A stretch of DNA of 64,000 nucleotides from Ilyobacter_A sp963675185 (GCA_963675185.2 CAXXOH010000003.1:1054001-1118000), one strand, 5' to 3'. Positions 1 through 8,142 are shown, numbered from the stretch's first letter. The notes: generated by a model not told the origin, from the sequence alone. Translations and numbers: made by a program.

Positions 1-15
1 ATGAGGAGGATTTAT

Positions 16-234
16 ATGTTAGAATTTAAAGATGGACAGTGTATCTGTGGGACTGTTACTGTTGGTGAGAGGGGGCAGATTGTCATCCCTAAAAAAGCCA
101 GAGATTACTTCGACATCCAGCCTGGAGACCAGCTGGTGGTCTTAGGAGATAAGGATAAAGGGATTACAATATTTAAGGCCGGCGATCTAGAAGAGTTCGC
201 TAACTTTATTTTAAATAACGTAAAAGAAAAATAA
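16..234 (+). CDS. AbrB/SpoVT-type transition-state regulator
   Basis: Small DNA-binding protein of 72 residues with the swapped-hairpin AbrB fold: the TVTVGERGQIVIPKKARDYF core followed by IQPGDQLVVLGD is the typical pattern. The ATG at 16 is chosen because AGGAGG lies at 4-9 just upstream; an in-frame ATG at base 1 would put this ribosome site inside the gene. It lies 15 bases before the CoA-disulfide reductase fusion gene and is probably co-transcribed with it, so it may be its regulator (inference). The promoter is outside the window. Confidence 0.85.
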   Translation: MLEFKDGQCICGTVTVGERGQIVIPKKARDYFDIQPGDQLVVLGDKDKGITIFKAGDLEEFANFILNNVKEK

Positions 235-249
235 ACTGGGGGGTATTCC

Positions 250-2733
250 ATGAAAATTTTAATAGTTGGAGGAGTAGCTGGTGGTGCATCTGCTGCTGCT
301 AGGTTAAGAAGGCTAAGTGAGGAAAATGAAATACTGATGATTGAAAGAGGCGGATACATATCTTTTGCGAACTGTGGTCTGCCTTATCACATAGGCGGTG
401 TAATAAAGGAGAGGGACAGCCTGCTTGTTGAAACAGTGGAAGGAATGAAAAACCGTTTCAACATAGATATAAGGGTAAACACAGAGGTAACCAAGGTAGA
501 CAAGGAAAATAAAACTGTAATGGTGAAAAATCTTGCCACTGGTGAAATATACCAGGAGAAATACGACAAACTGCTGCTATCTCCAGGTGCCGAACCTTTT
601 ATCCCACCTATAAAGGGAATAAATTCGAGCAACATATTTTCACTTAGGAACATGCATGATATGGATAAAATAATAGGACATATCGAAAAAAAATCAATTA
701 AAAGAGCCGTGGTTATCGGTGCTGGTTTCATCGGTATAGAAATGGCTGAAAATCTCTTAGAGAGGGATATTGAGGTTTCCATATTGGAAAAAGCAAACCA
801 AGTTTTGACTCCTGTTGATTTTGAGATGGCGGCACAAGTTCATCAAAATATCAAGGAAAAAGATGTGGAGCTGTACCTAATTGACGGTGTTACCGAATTC
901 GAGGATAGAGGGGAAAAAACTATCGTAAAGCTTGAGAGCGGCAAGGAGATAGAAGCCGATCTTGTCATAATGGCCATAGGTGTGAAACCTGAAAACAAAC
1001 TCGCTAAAGAGGCTGGCCTAGATATCGGAGTAACTGGCGGAATAAAGGTAAACGAATACCTTCAAACTTCTGATGAAAATATTTATGCAGTCGGGGACGC
1101 TATAGAGGTAAAACACTATATCAGCAAAAAAGAGGTCTTGATTCCGCTTGCTTGGCCGGCAAATAGACAAGGAAGAATCGTTGCAGACAATATGCTTGGA
1201 ATAAATCTAAAGCCATACAACGGATCTCTCGGAACCTCTATTATAAAAGCTTTTGATCTTACTGTTGCTGCAACTGGACTCAACGAAAAAACTTTAAAAA
1301 GAGACGGAGTCGAGTATATGGTTGCAACCGTAAACCGTAACAGCCATGCCGGATATTATCCAGGTGGTGTACCACTTACATTAAAGCTTATATTTACCAA
1401 AGATGGTGAGATACTAGGTGCACAAGCTCTAGGATGCGATGGTGTGGATAAAAGGATAGATGTCATAGCTACCGCCATTAAGGGAAAAATGAAGGTCTGG
1501 GATCTCCAGGATTTAGAACTGGCATATGCACCACCATACAATTCTGCAAAAGACCCTGTAAATATAGTTGGGTATGTAGCTGAAAATATGCTAAACGATG
1601 AAATTGAGAATATCAGATATTTTGAGCTGGACAACTACCTAAAAGAAAATAATGCTGAACTTCTTGATATCAGGACGAAGGATGAAAATGAGCTTGGGGT
1701 AATCCCTGGATCACTGCATATAGACCTAGCTGAACTCAGAGGAAAATTAGATACATTGGATAAAGAAAAGGTATACATAGTTTATTGTCAGGTTGGACTT
1801 AGGGGGTACATCGCATACAAGATGCTGGTGCACCACGGGTTTAAAGCTAAAAATTTAGATGGTGGCTACAAACTTTGGTACTACACAACCATCGATCAGA
1901 GTAATAGGGATGTATTCAAAAAAGGTAGTGAAGCTACTTTCAAACATAAATCTGATTCGTGCTGCGGCGGCGTAACGCAACTTATAGACGAGGAGAGGGA
2001 AATGAAGAAGAACATAGAAGTAGATGCTTGCGGGCTACAGTGTCCAGGACCTATTTTAAAGACTAAAAAGACCATGGAGGAGCTTAGCGAGGGGGATGTC
2101 CTTTCTATAAAGGCTACTGACCCAGGATTTAAAAAAGATATAGTAACCTGGTCGGAAAAAACCGGAAATAAGGTAATAGACATCAAACTGGAAAAAGGAA
2201 TTGTTACAGCTCATGTACAAAAAGTGAAAAAAGTCGAGGTTACAGGAGCGGTTGTTCAGGACAAAGAGATGCAAACCCTAGTTGTATTCAGTGGTGATTT
2301 AGACAAGGTTCTTGCTAGCTTTATAATTGCAAACGGTGCACTTGCAATGGGGAAAAAAGTAAGTATGTTTTTCACCTTCTGGGGATTAAATGCACTTAGA
2401 AAAGAAAGGTACACTAACAAAAATAAAAATTTCTTGGACAAGATGTTTGGTATGATGATGCCTAAAGGTGTAAATAAATTAAAACTATCCAAAATGAATA
2501 TGGGTGGAATGGGGACTTCTATGATGAAGTATGTAATGAAGCAGAAAAATGTAGATTCACTAGAAGAACTTATGCAGACATACCTAGAAAACGGCGGTAA
2601 GATAACTGCGTGTACAATGTCAATGGACGTAATGGGTATAAGTGAAGAAGAATTACTAGATGGCATTGAATTCGGTGGAGTAGCTGCATATCTTGGGGAT
2701 GCTCAAGATGCTTACTCAAACCTATTCATTTAA
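250..2733 (+). CDS. CoA-disulfide/polysulfide reductase fused to rhodanese, TusA and DsrE domains
   Basis: Four-domain sulfur-handling flavoenzyme, 827 residues. Residues 1-450 are a pyridine nucleotide-disulfide oxidoreductase: FAD motif VGGVAGGASAAARLRR, single redox cysteine C42 in SFANCGLPY (the CoADR type, not CxxxxC), and an NAD(P)H motif VVIGAGFIGIEMAE near 155. A rhodanese domain follows (about 460-555) with active cysteine C513 in YCQVGLRG. A TusA-like domain has the CPGP motif at C598. The last about 165 residues resemble DsrE/DsrF proteins. Family knowledge: CoADR-rhodanese fusions reduce CoA disulfide, CoA persulfide or polysulfide; the added TusA and DsrE modules suggest persulfide relay in one chain. 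A strong terminator follows directly. Confidence 0.9.
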   Translation: MKILIVGGVAGGASAAARLRRLSEENEILMIERGGYISFANCGLPYHIGGVIKERDSLLVETVEGMKNRFNIDIRVNTEVTKVDKENKTVMVKNLATGEIYQEKYDKLLLSPGAEPFIPPIKGINSSNIFSLRNMHDMDKIIGHIEKKSIKRAVVIGAGFIGIEMAENLLERDIEVSILEKANQVLTPVDFEMAAQVHQNIKEKDVELYLIDGVTEFEDRGEKTIVKLESGKEIEADLVIMAIGVKPENKLAKEAGLDIGVTGGIKVNEYLQTSDENIYAVGDAIEVKHYISKKEVLIPLAWPANRQGRIVADNMLGINLKPYNGSLGTSIIKAFDLTVAATGLNEKTLKRDGVEYMVATVNRNSHAGYYPGGVPLTLKLIFTKDGEILGAQALGCDGVDKRIDVIATAIKGKMKVWDLQDLELAYAPPYNSAKDPVNIVGYVAENMLNDEIENIRYFELDNYLKENNAELLDIRTKDENELGVIPGSLHIDLAELRGKLDTLDKEKVYIVYCQVGLRGYIAYKMLVHHGFKAKNLDGGYKLWYYTTIDQSNRDVFKKGSEATFKHKSDSCCGGVTQLIDEEREMKKNIEVDACGLQCPGPILKTKKTMEELSEGDVLSIKATDPGFKKDIVTWSEKTGNKVIDIKLEKGIVTAHVQKVKKVEVTGAVVQDKEMQTLVVFSGDLDKVLASFIIANGALAMGKKVSMFFTFWGLNALRKERYTNKNKNFLDKMFGMMMPKGVNKLKLSKMNMGGMGTSMMKYVMKQKNVDSLEELMQTYLENGGKITACTMSMDVMGISEEELLDGIEFGGVAAYLGDAQDAYSNLFI

Positions 2734-2734
2734 A

Positions 2735-2758
2735 AAGAGCAGGCGAAAGCCTGCTCTT
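2735..2758 (+). terminator. rho-independent terminator after the CoADR fusion gene
   Basis: Perfect 10-bp stem (AAGAGCAGGC / GCCTGCTCTT) with a GAAA loop, starting right after the stop codon and ending in a short T run. The A-rich other side could also serve the convergent gene downstream. Confidence 0.85.
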
Positions 2759-2769
2759 TAAATATACAT

Positions 2770-3120
2770 CTACCTTATAAATTCTCTCCAATCTATTCTA
2801 GACCATTTTGACTTAACTGTAGGGTCCTCAGACATAGCAGGTGGGCTTGATGGCACAAGATGCTTTGCTGGCACTGGAGGTACTGGTGGAATTTCGGGTG
2901 TAGGAAGTTTCGGCCCTCCGTATGCTCCTGTTAAAAATGCAACAGCATGCCCACTCTTATCCCTAAAAAATCCATTTTCAAAAATTCCAACATATTTTCC
3001 ATCATAGGTGAATACCGCTTTGTCTTTTATGAAAGCGATCTCTTCCCCACCTAAATCATATATGACATCTTTACTCAGCCAGGAAACAGTCTTTCCATGT
3101 TCATCAAAAATAGGCCTCAT
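2770..3120 (-). CDS. 4-fold beta-flower domain protein with proline-rich tail
   Basis: A 116-residue protein. The first about 65 residues contain four similar blades: IFDEHGKTVSWL, IYDLGGEEIAFI, VFTYDGKYVGIF and FFRDKSGHAVAFL. This is the pattern of the small 4-fold beta-flower family, whose function is unknown to me. The next stretch is proline-rich (about residues 75-100, PEIPPVPPVP) and probably unstructured. ATG at 3120 is chosen because AGGGGGTG sits 8 bases upstream; a GTG nine bases earlier would overlap that site. No signal peptide is seen, so it is probably cytoplasmic. It converges on the CoADR fusion gene and shares its terminator region. Confidence 0.7.
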   Translation of the reverse strand: MRPIFDEHGKTVSWLSKDVIYDLGGEEIAFIKDKAVFTYDGKYVGIFENGFFRDKSGHAVAFLTGAYGGPKLPTPEIPPVPPVPAKHLVPSSPPAMSEDPTVKSKWSRIDWREFIR

Positions 3121-3299
3121 ACATAACACCCCCTAAAAAATTATAGATTACAGGCTCTAGTATATTTTACAAAACAAAAATAAATATCCTTCCATTAATT
3201 TTTATTGTCTGCTCCTATACAAAGTACTCTTTATTCTTTTTTTTTAGCAAATACTTTAGTATAATTATATAGTAAATACAACTTATAAGGGGGAAGACC

Positions 3300-4073
3300 A
3301 TGTTAAAACTTTTAAAAAATTATTTTTCCAAAAGGAGAAATAGTGCTCCTATAGAAGCTAAAGAAAAAAAATCACATAACTGCTTTTTTCCGAATATAGA
3401 TCCTTTTGCCTACTGCATAAGTAATCAATACTTCAAATGCTCCGAGAATTTTTCCAAAATATTCTCTGAATTTGAAACTAGAATCGCTAGCCTTCAAAGA
3501 TATTTTGAAATCAACAATACGCACATAAAACAGTACATAAATATGAGCAAAAAAGAGTTACAAAAAAGAAAAACTAAAGATTATGACGATCAGGATATAA
3601 AGGCTTTTGGAGTGTGTCATTTCGCCGATGTAGAATATTTTTACGAGATGCACTACCTCTCTATCCTGCTTATGTTATTTACACTTTTTGAAACTCTTCT
3701 ATATGATATGACAAAAGATATCTCAAAGGAACAGGATAAATACATAGATACAGATGAAAAAACTATCCCATATATAAATAAATATGCCCTATTCTTAAAA
3801 AACGAATGTGGGTTGAATATCGACATAGCCAAAGACTCATGGAACAAGCTAAACATCATAAGAAAAATAAGAAACAACTATCTTCACAGTTTGGATAAGG
3901 ATATCCCTGAAAATCTTCAACAAGAATTAACTGAAACCTTGGGCAAACAAAAACACAAGATAACTGTGGATGAAGAGTTCATAAGCATGACTTTCGAAAT
4001 AATAGGAGAAATAGCACAGGAATTTGAAAAAGCTTACTGGGAATATAAAAAGGAGAAATTTAAAATAAATTAA
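3300..4073 (+). CDS. hypothetical protein with HEPN-like RNNYLH motif
   Basis: I do not recognise the family. The 257-residue product is mostly helical and charged. Residues 191-196 read RNNYLH inside RKIRNNYLHSLDKD, which fits the RX4H signature of HEPN ribonuclease or RNA-binding domains; a hydrophobic helix (about 118-135, YLSILLMLFTLFETLLYDM) lies before it, as HEPN helices often do. The N-terminus is basic without a clear signal peptide. GGGGGAAG upstream gives a good ribosome site. No antitoxin-like (MNT or similar) neighbour is present. Its original terminator hairpin was split by the IS4 element that follows. Confidence 0.6.
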   Translation: MLKLLKNYFSKRRNSAPIEAKEKKSHNCFFPNIDPFAYCISNQYFKCSENFSKIFSEFETRIASLQRYFEINNTHIKQYINMSKKELQKRKTKDYDDQDIKAFGVCHFADVEYFYEMHYLSILLMLFTLFETLLYDMTKDISKEQDKYIDTDEKTIPYINKYALFLKNECGLNIDIAKDSWNKLNIIRKIRNNYLHSLDKDIPENLQQELTETLGKQKHKITVDEEFISMTFEIIGEIAQEFEKAYWEYKKEKFKIN

Positions 4074-4080
4074 AATTGAG

Positions 4081-4089
4081 GCCTTTAGC
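4081..4089. repeat. target-site duplication, left of IS4 copy 1
   Basis: GCCTTTAGC directly precedes the left inverted repeat and recurs at 5638-5646 after the right one. Removing the element restores an 8-bp perfect hairpin (ATTGAGGC / GCCTCAAT, loop CTTTA) followed by a T run. The duplication is the loop plus two GC pairs. Confidence 0.85.
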
Positions 4090-4114
4090 CCATACCTATC
4101 AAGCTAAGAAATTT

Positions 4115-4147
4115 TAGGAACCTAACTTTTATATAGTTAGGTTCCTA
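4115..4147. terminator. IS-internal hairpin near left end
   Basis: Perfect 12-bp stem TAGGAACCTAAC / GTTAGGTTCCTA with a 9-nt loop, followed on the plus strand by a T-rich stretch. It can stop transcripts entering the element from the gene at 3300-4073, whose own terminator was split by the insertion. Confidence 0.65.
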
Positions 4148-4240
4148 TTTTAATTTTAAAGCTAAATTTTCAAACTACAAAAAACCACTTGCAAAAATGG
4201 CTAAAAAAGTTTATTCTATTATCAGCGGTGTTCTCGGTGA

Positions 4241-5554
4241 TTATTTGCTGGGAACTTTTTTTATTTTAGAATCAATAATTTTTTTTAATTTTGAAGTCAA
4301 GCGCATGAAACGCTTTTTAGATTTCAAAGTTTCCATGAAATCAGTCAAAACCCCCAACGAGCTTTTTATTACTCGCCTTATACTCATTTCTTTTGAGTAT
4401 CCTCCATTGATACCCTTTGTAATCTCCATTAAAAGAAGCATTCTAATTAAAGTGGCATATATGTGAGTCTCTATTCTTTCTACTTTCAAGTCTTTTAGTT
4501 TATCTAGTTTAAAATCAGACTTAAAAATTTTAAACAGCAATTCAATTTGCCATCTCAATTTATATATTTCGATGATTTCAGAAGGATTGAATCCCCAAAG
4601 ATTAGTAATATATCCAGTAATTTCAGCAGAACTTCTTGCGTGCTTTGCGCAGTGCTCATTCCTTCTTTCTCTTTCTTCTATCTTTTGTACTTTTTTATTA
4701 GAAGTCTCTTTGTCCAATTTAGTTAGGATTACCCTAAAAGGCCTCTTGTCGTCATGGCTTCCGACTAGAAATTCATATTCTTGAGTCTCTCCTGCTTTTA
4801 GTTCTTTTCCCAACTCTCCAGCATTTGTTACCAAATACTTCGTCTTTTTTAGTAGTTTTCCCTTTGATGAGTACTGAGGATTAGGGTTTAAAGCAAATAA
4901 CCTTGTTCCGGCTTTCAAACGAGAAACAAAAGAGCTGTTTCTGCTTTCAATCTCATTGAAGTCATCAAATTTAAAGTACCCTAAATCTTTTAAAACTAAG
5001 GAATCTGTAACTAATTTATCGTAGACATATTTAGAAAAATTTTGCTCATTTTTAGTTCCCGTAGATAAAACAGTGTTCTTAAAAGAATAATCTAATAATT
5101 CAAGGAGAAGATTTATTTTTAAAACAGCAGGATTAGATTTGTTTGCACCTTTATACTTATTTTTTAATTTATTTGGCAATTTTATTTCAGTAGAGTCCAT
5201 TAAAAAGATATTGCTGAAGCCATAATTTTTAAAGGCTTTAGACTTATTGGATATTTGTGTTTTACAAAGAGATAAGAAAATATTTTTAAGAAATTCTACA
5301 GAAGCCTCGCTAAACCTCTGATCAAGCGCTTGAGGAGAAATATTAATATTCTGCTTTAATAGAAGTTCAGCGCTTAATTCTTCCAAGGATGAAGTGCATA
5401 AATTATTGGAGCTGAAACAAGTTAAAGATATGAAGTTAAGAGGAGAGATTTTGCCGCTATTCCTAATTTTGAATTTAGAATACCTGGCAATTTGTTCAAT
5501 ATTTTTTTCCGAAAAGTAATTTAAAAATTTTGTTCTGATTTGTCTGTTTCCCAA
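4241..5554 (-). CDS. IS4-family DDE transposase
   Basis: Catalyses cut-and-paste transposition of the surrounding element. Counting from an upstream in-frame TTG at 5572 the frame has 443 residues: D126 (LMDSTEIKLP) and D196 (LVLKDLGYF) are the first catalytic acids, and Y337-R340-E344-K351 in YKLRWQIELLFKIFK match the Y-(2)-R-(3)-E-(6)-K signature of the IS4 family exactly. I place the start at TTG 5554 because AAGGAGG lies 8 bases upstream of it; this gives 437 residues. No frameshift is needed. The C-terminus is lysine-rich. Confidence 0.88.
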   Translation of the reverse strand: MGNRQIRTKFLNYFSEKNIEQIARYSKFKIRNSGKISPLNFISLTCFSSNNLCTSSLEELSAELLLKQNINISPQALDQRFSEASVEFLKNIFLSLCKTQISNKSKAFKNYGFSNIFLMDSTEIKLPNKLKNKYKGANKSNPAVLKINLLLELLDYSFKNTVLSTGTKNEQNFSKYVYDKLVTDSLVLKDLGYFKFDDFNEIESRNSSFVSRLKAGTRLFALNPNPQYSSKGKLLKKTKYLVTNAGELGKELKAGETQEYEFLVGSHDDKRPFRVILTKLDKETSNKKVQKIEERERRNEHCAKHARSSAEITGYITNLWGFNPSEIIEIYKLRWQIELLFKIFKSDFKLDKLKDLKVERIETHIYATLIRMLLLMEITKGINGGYSKEMSIRRVIKSSLGVLTDFMETLKSKKRFMRLTSKLKKIIDSKIKKVPSK

Positions 5555-5560
5555 AAGAAA

Positions 5561-5591
5561 AACCTCCTTCAAGTAGTCCTTGAAGAAGGTT
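5561..5591 (-). promoter_or_regulatory. hairpin enclosing the transposase ribosome site
   Basis: Two arms (5561-5573 and 5579-5591) pair as 5 bp, an internal 2x2 loop and 6 bp around a 5-nt loop. The AAGGAGG site of the transposase (minus strand of 5563-5569) lies in this stem. In transcripts reading in from outside, the site would be hidden, a known way for insertion sequences to avoid activation by host promoters (inference here). Confidence 0.5.
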
Positions 5592-5637
5592 TTAGCACAA
5601 ATTCTATTAAATTCAAAGCTTAGCTTGATAGGTATGG

Positions 5638-5646
5638 GCCTTTAGC
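5638..5646. repeat. target-site duplication, right of IS4 copy 1
   Basis: GCCTTTAGC, the same 9 bases as at 4081-4089, followed by CTCAATATTTTTTT, which is the second half of the original terminator stem and its T tract. Confidence 0.85.
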
Positions 5647-5647
5647 C

Positions 5648-6166
5648 TCAATATTTTTTTCCATATTTTAAGTTTTTATATAAATTTATTGCAAATATAG
5701 TTTTAAAATCTATCGTAGTATCTTCTATCTTGTCCACATCTATCCATTCACAGAAAAGCTCCTCACCATCATCTAATTTCTGCTCGCCTGGAATAACTTC
5801 CCCATCCTTTACCCTGGCTATATATATCGATAACCTCTCTGTTGTATATCCCGGAGAAAGTATAAGTGGCCTAGGGTATTTGTATACATCCACTAAGTCC
5901 TTTTTCCTATAGCCTGTCTCCTCTTCTACCTCTCTGTACATGGTCTCATCATCATTTTCACCAGGATCTATTAGTCCGGCCGGTATCTCAAAAATACGGC
6001 TGCCTACCCCGGGTCTATACTGATTTACAAGAAGTACTTTAGAATAATCGTGGTTAAACAGCAGTATCGCTATGGCATCCTGTTTACTTAAAAACTCCAA
6101 GTCTATACCTGTAACTGGATGTTTTTCAACTTTAACTTTCAGAAATCTTAAATCGCTTAACTTCAA
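5648..6166 (-). CDS. NUDIX hydrolase, ADP-ribose pyrophosphatase type
   Basis: A 172-residue protein that probably hydrolyses ADP-ribose or a related nucleoside diphosphate sugar to AMP plus sugar phosphate in the cytoplasm. The NUDIX box GX5EX7REVEEETGY is seen at about residues 84-106 (GLIDPGENDDETMYREVEEE), preceded by the VLLVNQYRPGVGSRIFEIPAG stretch typical of the ADPRase branch. The downstream PGYTTERLSIYIA segment is also typical. It follows the 183-residue unknown gene after 24 bases and probably shares its transcript. Substrate assignment is by family only. Confidence 0.85.
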   Translation of the reverse strand: MKLSDLRFLKVKVEKHPVTGIDLEFLSKQDAIAILLFNHDYSKVLLVNQYRPGVGSRIFEIPAGLIDPGENDDETMYREVEEETGYRKKDLVDVYKYPRPLILSPGYTTERLSIYIARVKDGEVIPGEQKLDDGEELFCEWIDVDKIEDTTIDFKTIFAINLYKNLKYGKKY

Positions 6167-6190
6167 CTTTTATCCCCCTTATGAATTAAC

Positions 6191-6742
6191 TTAAAGTATG
6201 GCCTTGAACTTTTCAAATAGTTCCCTATCCCTTGACTTTACTTTTCTGATTGTTTCTAGTATCCAGTTTATCTCATGCTCCTCTAGATTCAACCTGTTCT
6301 TTACCTCATTTTTTATTATGTGTTTTTGTTCTTCACTGAACTTGTACTTGTTATCTGAAACAACCTTAGAAGGATTTTCTTTGTCACGCAAAACCCTTAG
6401 TATATTTTTCCAATTTTCTTCCAGGGTAAACTTATTCTTTTTTATCACATAATATGCTATTTGCGGTGTGAGTTGCGGTATGCTCTCATAAGAGTTTTCT
6501 TTTAGATAATCCCTTATCCTGATATTGTCCTTAGACAGATATAGGAGCTCCCCGGCGTTTTTAACTTGTAGTACTTTCGGACTTCTCATCTCTCTCATGG
6601 AAAGAAATTTATTCAATGAGATAAGCATCTGACTAGTAAGTATGTAAAACTCCACTGCAAACTGGTTAAAATCCTTTTCTGGAATTTTATTTTCCAATAT
6701 GATACCTATATATTCTTCCAATCTGGAATTTATATCTTTCAT
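6191..6742 (-). CDS. hypothetical protein, all-helical
   Basis: I do not recognise this 183-residue product. It is rich in lysine, glutamate, leucine and isoleucine, with predicted long helices and no membrane segment or signal peptide. A basic C-terminal part (RKVKSRDRELFEKFKAIL) could bind nucleic acid, but no named domain is evident. It lies upstream of and close to the NUDIX gene on the same strand. A GGAGGGTG ribosome site precedes the ATG at 6742. Confidence 0.6.
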   Translation of the reverse strand: MKDINSRLEEYIGIILENKIPEKDFNQFAVEFYILTSQMLISLNKFLSMREMRSPKVLQVKNAGELLYLSKDNIRIRDYLKENSYESIPQLTPQIAYYVIKKNKFTLEENWKNILRVLRDKENPSKVVSDNKYKFSEEQKHIIKNEVKNRLNLEEHEINWILETIRKVKSRDRELFEKFKAIL

Positions 6743-6883
6743 AAAGCACCCTCCAAAATATTACTAATAAAAATTATAGCACCATTTTATAAATTTGTAA
6801 ATTTATATAATAAAATAAAATTTAGAATAAAATTCATTGTTTTTTACAATATTTTTTGCTATATTCATTATAAAGGAGGCGTT

Positions 6884-7879
6884 ATGAAGGAACTAATTTT
6901 CAGTAATGTAACTACAAATATAAAGAAAAGAGTTGTCTCCACTAAAAATCTTCAGGATTTTAACTATAACATACTGAGTGGATTGAAGTCTGAAAAAACT
7001 CTAAAAGACTACTACTTTTACCTTATAGATTTTTTGAAGACAATTTATGATCTTAAGGATGCCAATCCGAAACCCAACGACATTATAGGGATGCTATATA
7101 ATATAAATGAAGTAGATATCGTAAACTACATCCTAATCTTAAAAAATGAGAGAAACTTGAAACATAGTTCCATAAATAAAATTATATCTGCTTTAAAGCA
7201 TTTTTTTAAAGAAATTCAAGTAAGAGATAAAAATTTTTTAAACCCAATCAAAAATATTAAAATGCTGAAAAGCGATCCCTATGATCCAGAAAATATACTT
7301 AGACTTACAAAAGAAGATATTAAAAAAATGGTAGAAAGCATCAAGGTAGAAAGTGAAAAGGGGCTTAGAAATATACTTATAATGAAGACGCTATACTACA
7401 CCGGTATGAGGTCTTCTGAGATAAGAAATCTTAAGTATAGAGACATTATAAAAAAAGAAAATCGTTTTTTCATAAAGCTTGAAAAAACAAAATCTCAAAA
7501 AATGCAGTACATACCTCTTATGCATGAGCTCGCTATTGAGATAGAAAACTATAAAAGCTTGATAAAAGAGTGCTTTTTATTGCAGGATGTAGAAGATAAA
7601 CTTGTATTTCCGGCAAGCTACAGTAAAAACAGCGTAATGACTGCAAATGGCTTGAATTTCATGCTAAAAAAAATTGCAAATAAGGCTATACACAAAAATA
7701 TCTCAGCACACAATTTCAGGCACGCTATAGCAACTGAAATGTTGCTTTCTGAAGAAAATATAAGCATAAGTGATGTACAGGATTTCTTGAGACATTCTGA
7801 TATAAAAACCACTAAAAAGTATGATGATGCTGTTGAACTAAAGAAACAAAGAATCGTAGAGAAAATACCCAAAATATAA
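6884..7879 (+). CDS. tyrosine recombinase, XerC/XerD-like
   Basis: Site-specific recombinase of 331 residues. The C-terminal catalytic domain has R176 in YYTGMRSSEIRNL, a KSQKMQYIPL beta-hairpin lysine, H276-x-x-R279 in SAHNFRHAIATEML, LRHSDIKTTKKY and nucleophile Y313. The N-terminal half (about 25-125) resembles the SAM-like core-binding domain. The length and lack of an extra arm-binding domain suggest a Xer-like or small integron/phage-type enzyme rather than a lambda-type integrase. No attachment site pair was found around it, so a housekeeping Xer role is as likely as a mobile one. AAAGGAGGCGTT precedes the ATG. Confidence 0.85.
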   Translation: MKELIFSNVTTNIKKRVVSTKNLQDFNYNILSGLKSEKTLKDYYFYLIDFLKTIYDLKDANPKPNDIIGMLYNINEVDIVNYILILKNERNLKHSSINKIISALKHFFKEIQVRDKNFLNPIKNIKMLKSDPYDPENILRLTKEDIKKMVESIKVESEKGLRNILIMKTLYYTGMRSSEIRNLKYRDIIKKENRFFIKLEKTKSQKMQYIPLMHELAIEIENYKSLIKECFLLQDVEDKLVFPASYSKNSVMTANGLNFMLKKIANKAIHKNISAHNFRHAIATEMLLSEENISISDVQDFLRHSDIKTTKKYDDAVELKKQRIVEKIPKI

Positions 7880-7900
7880 AAAGAGCCCTGGGCTCTTTTT
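7880..7900. terminator. bidirectional terminator between recombinase and rRNA operon
   Basis: AAGAGCCCTGGGCTCTT is a compact palindrome with A runs before and T runs after, so it can act on the recombinase transcript and on the leftward rRNA transcript. Confidence 0.8.
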
Positions 7901-7920
7901 TTAATATTTAAAATAAAAAA

Positions 7921-8040
7921 GCTTAGCAAGTACCTATCCTTCCGGGGCGTTGCCACCCGAGTACTTTTGGCGTTTAAGGGCTTAACTTCTGGGTTCGGCA
8001 TGTGACCAGGTGTACCCCCTTAGCTATCCTCACTAAGCTA
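7921..8040 (-). rRNA. rrf: 5S ribosomal RNA, distal copy of operon 1
   Basis: About 120 bases with the 5S signature (CCACCTGGTCACATGCCGAACCC region on the minus strand) and complementary ends AGCTTAG/CTAAGCT. It differs at several positions from the other two 5S genes, including compensating changes in the terminal stem. It is the last gene of the operon, after tRNA-Asn. Ends are approximate. Confidence 0.92.
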
Positions 8041-8053
8041 TGGTTTTTAAAAA

Positions 8054-8129
8054 TGGCTCCCCGAGCCGGACTCGAACCAGCGACAACGCGGTTAACAGCC
8101 GCGCGCTCTACCAACTGAGCTATCAGGGA
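8054..8129 (-). tRNA. tRNA-Asn (GTT)
   Basis: 76-base cloverleaf with encoded CCA. The acceptor stem pairs TCCCTGA with TCGGGGA, and the anticodon loop reads CTGTTAA, giving anticodon GTT. It is placed between two 5S genes at the end of rRNA operon 1 and is absent from operon 2. Confidence 0.95.
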
Positions 8130-8142
8130 ACTTGTATATAAA

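Larger units (their letters stand above)
4090..5637 (-). mobile_element. IS4-family insertion sequence, intact copy 1
   Basis: A 1548-bp element bounded by a perfect 19-bp inverted repeat CCATACCTATCAAGCTAAG (4090-4108 and 5619-5637) and a 9-bp target duplication. It carries one intact transposase on the minus strand. A 12-bp-stem hairpin near the left end (4115-4147) and a hairpin around the transposase ribosome site at the right end are inside the element. A second copy at 39699-41243 differs by about four substitutions and two small deletions, so both insertions are recent. Confidence 0.92.

Noticed and set aside
4197..4784. Plus-strand open frames within the IS4 element (89 and 70 codons)
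   Set aside because: They are antisense to the transposase and recur unchanged in the decayed copy; no ribosome site or homology.
6884..7879. Integrative element bounded by the tyrosine recombinase and the nearby tRNA-Asn
   Set aside because: No direct repeat of the tRNA-Asn 3' end was seen elsewhere in the window and neighbouring genes are not phage or conjugation genes.
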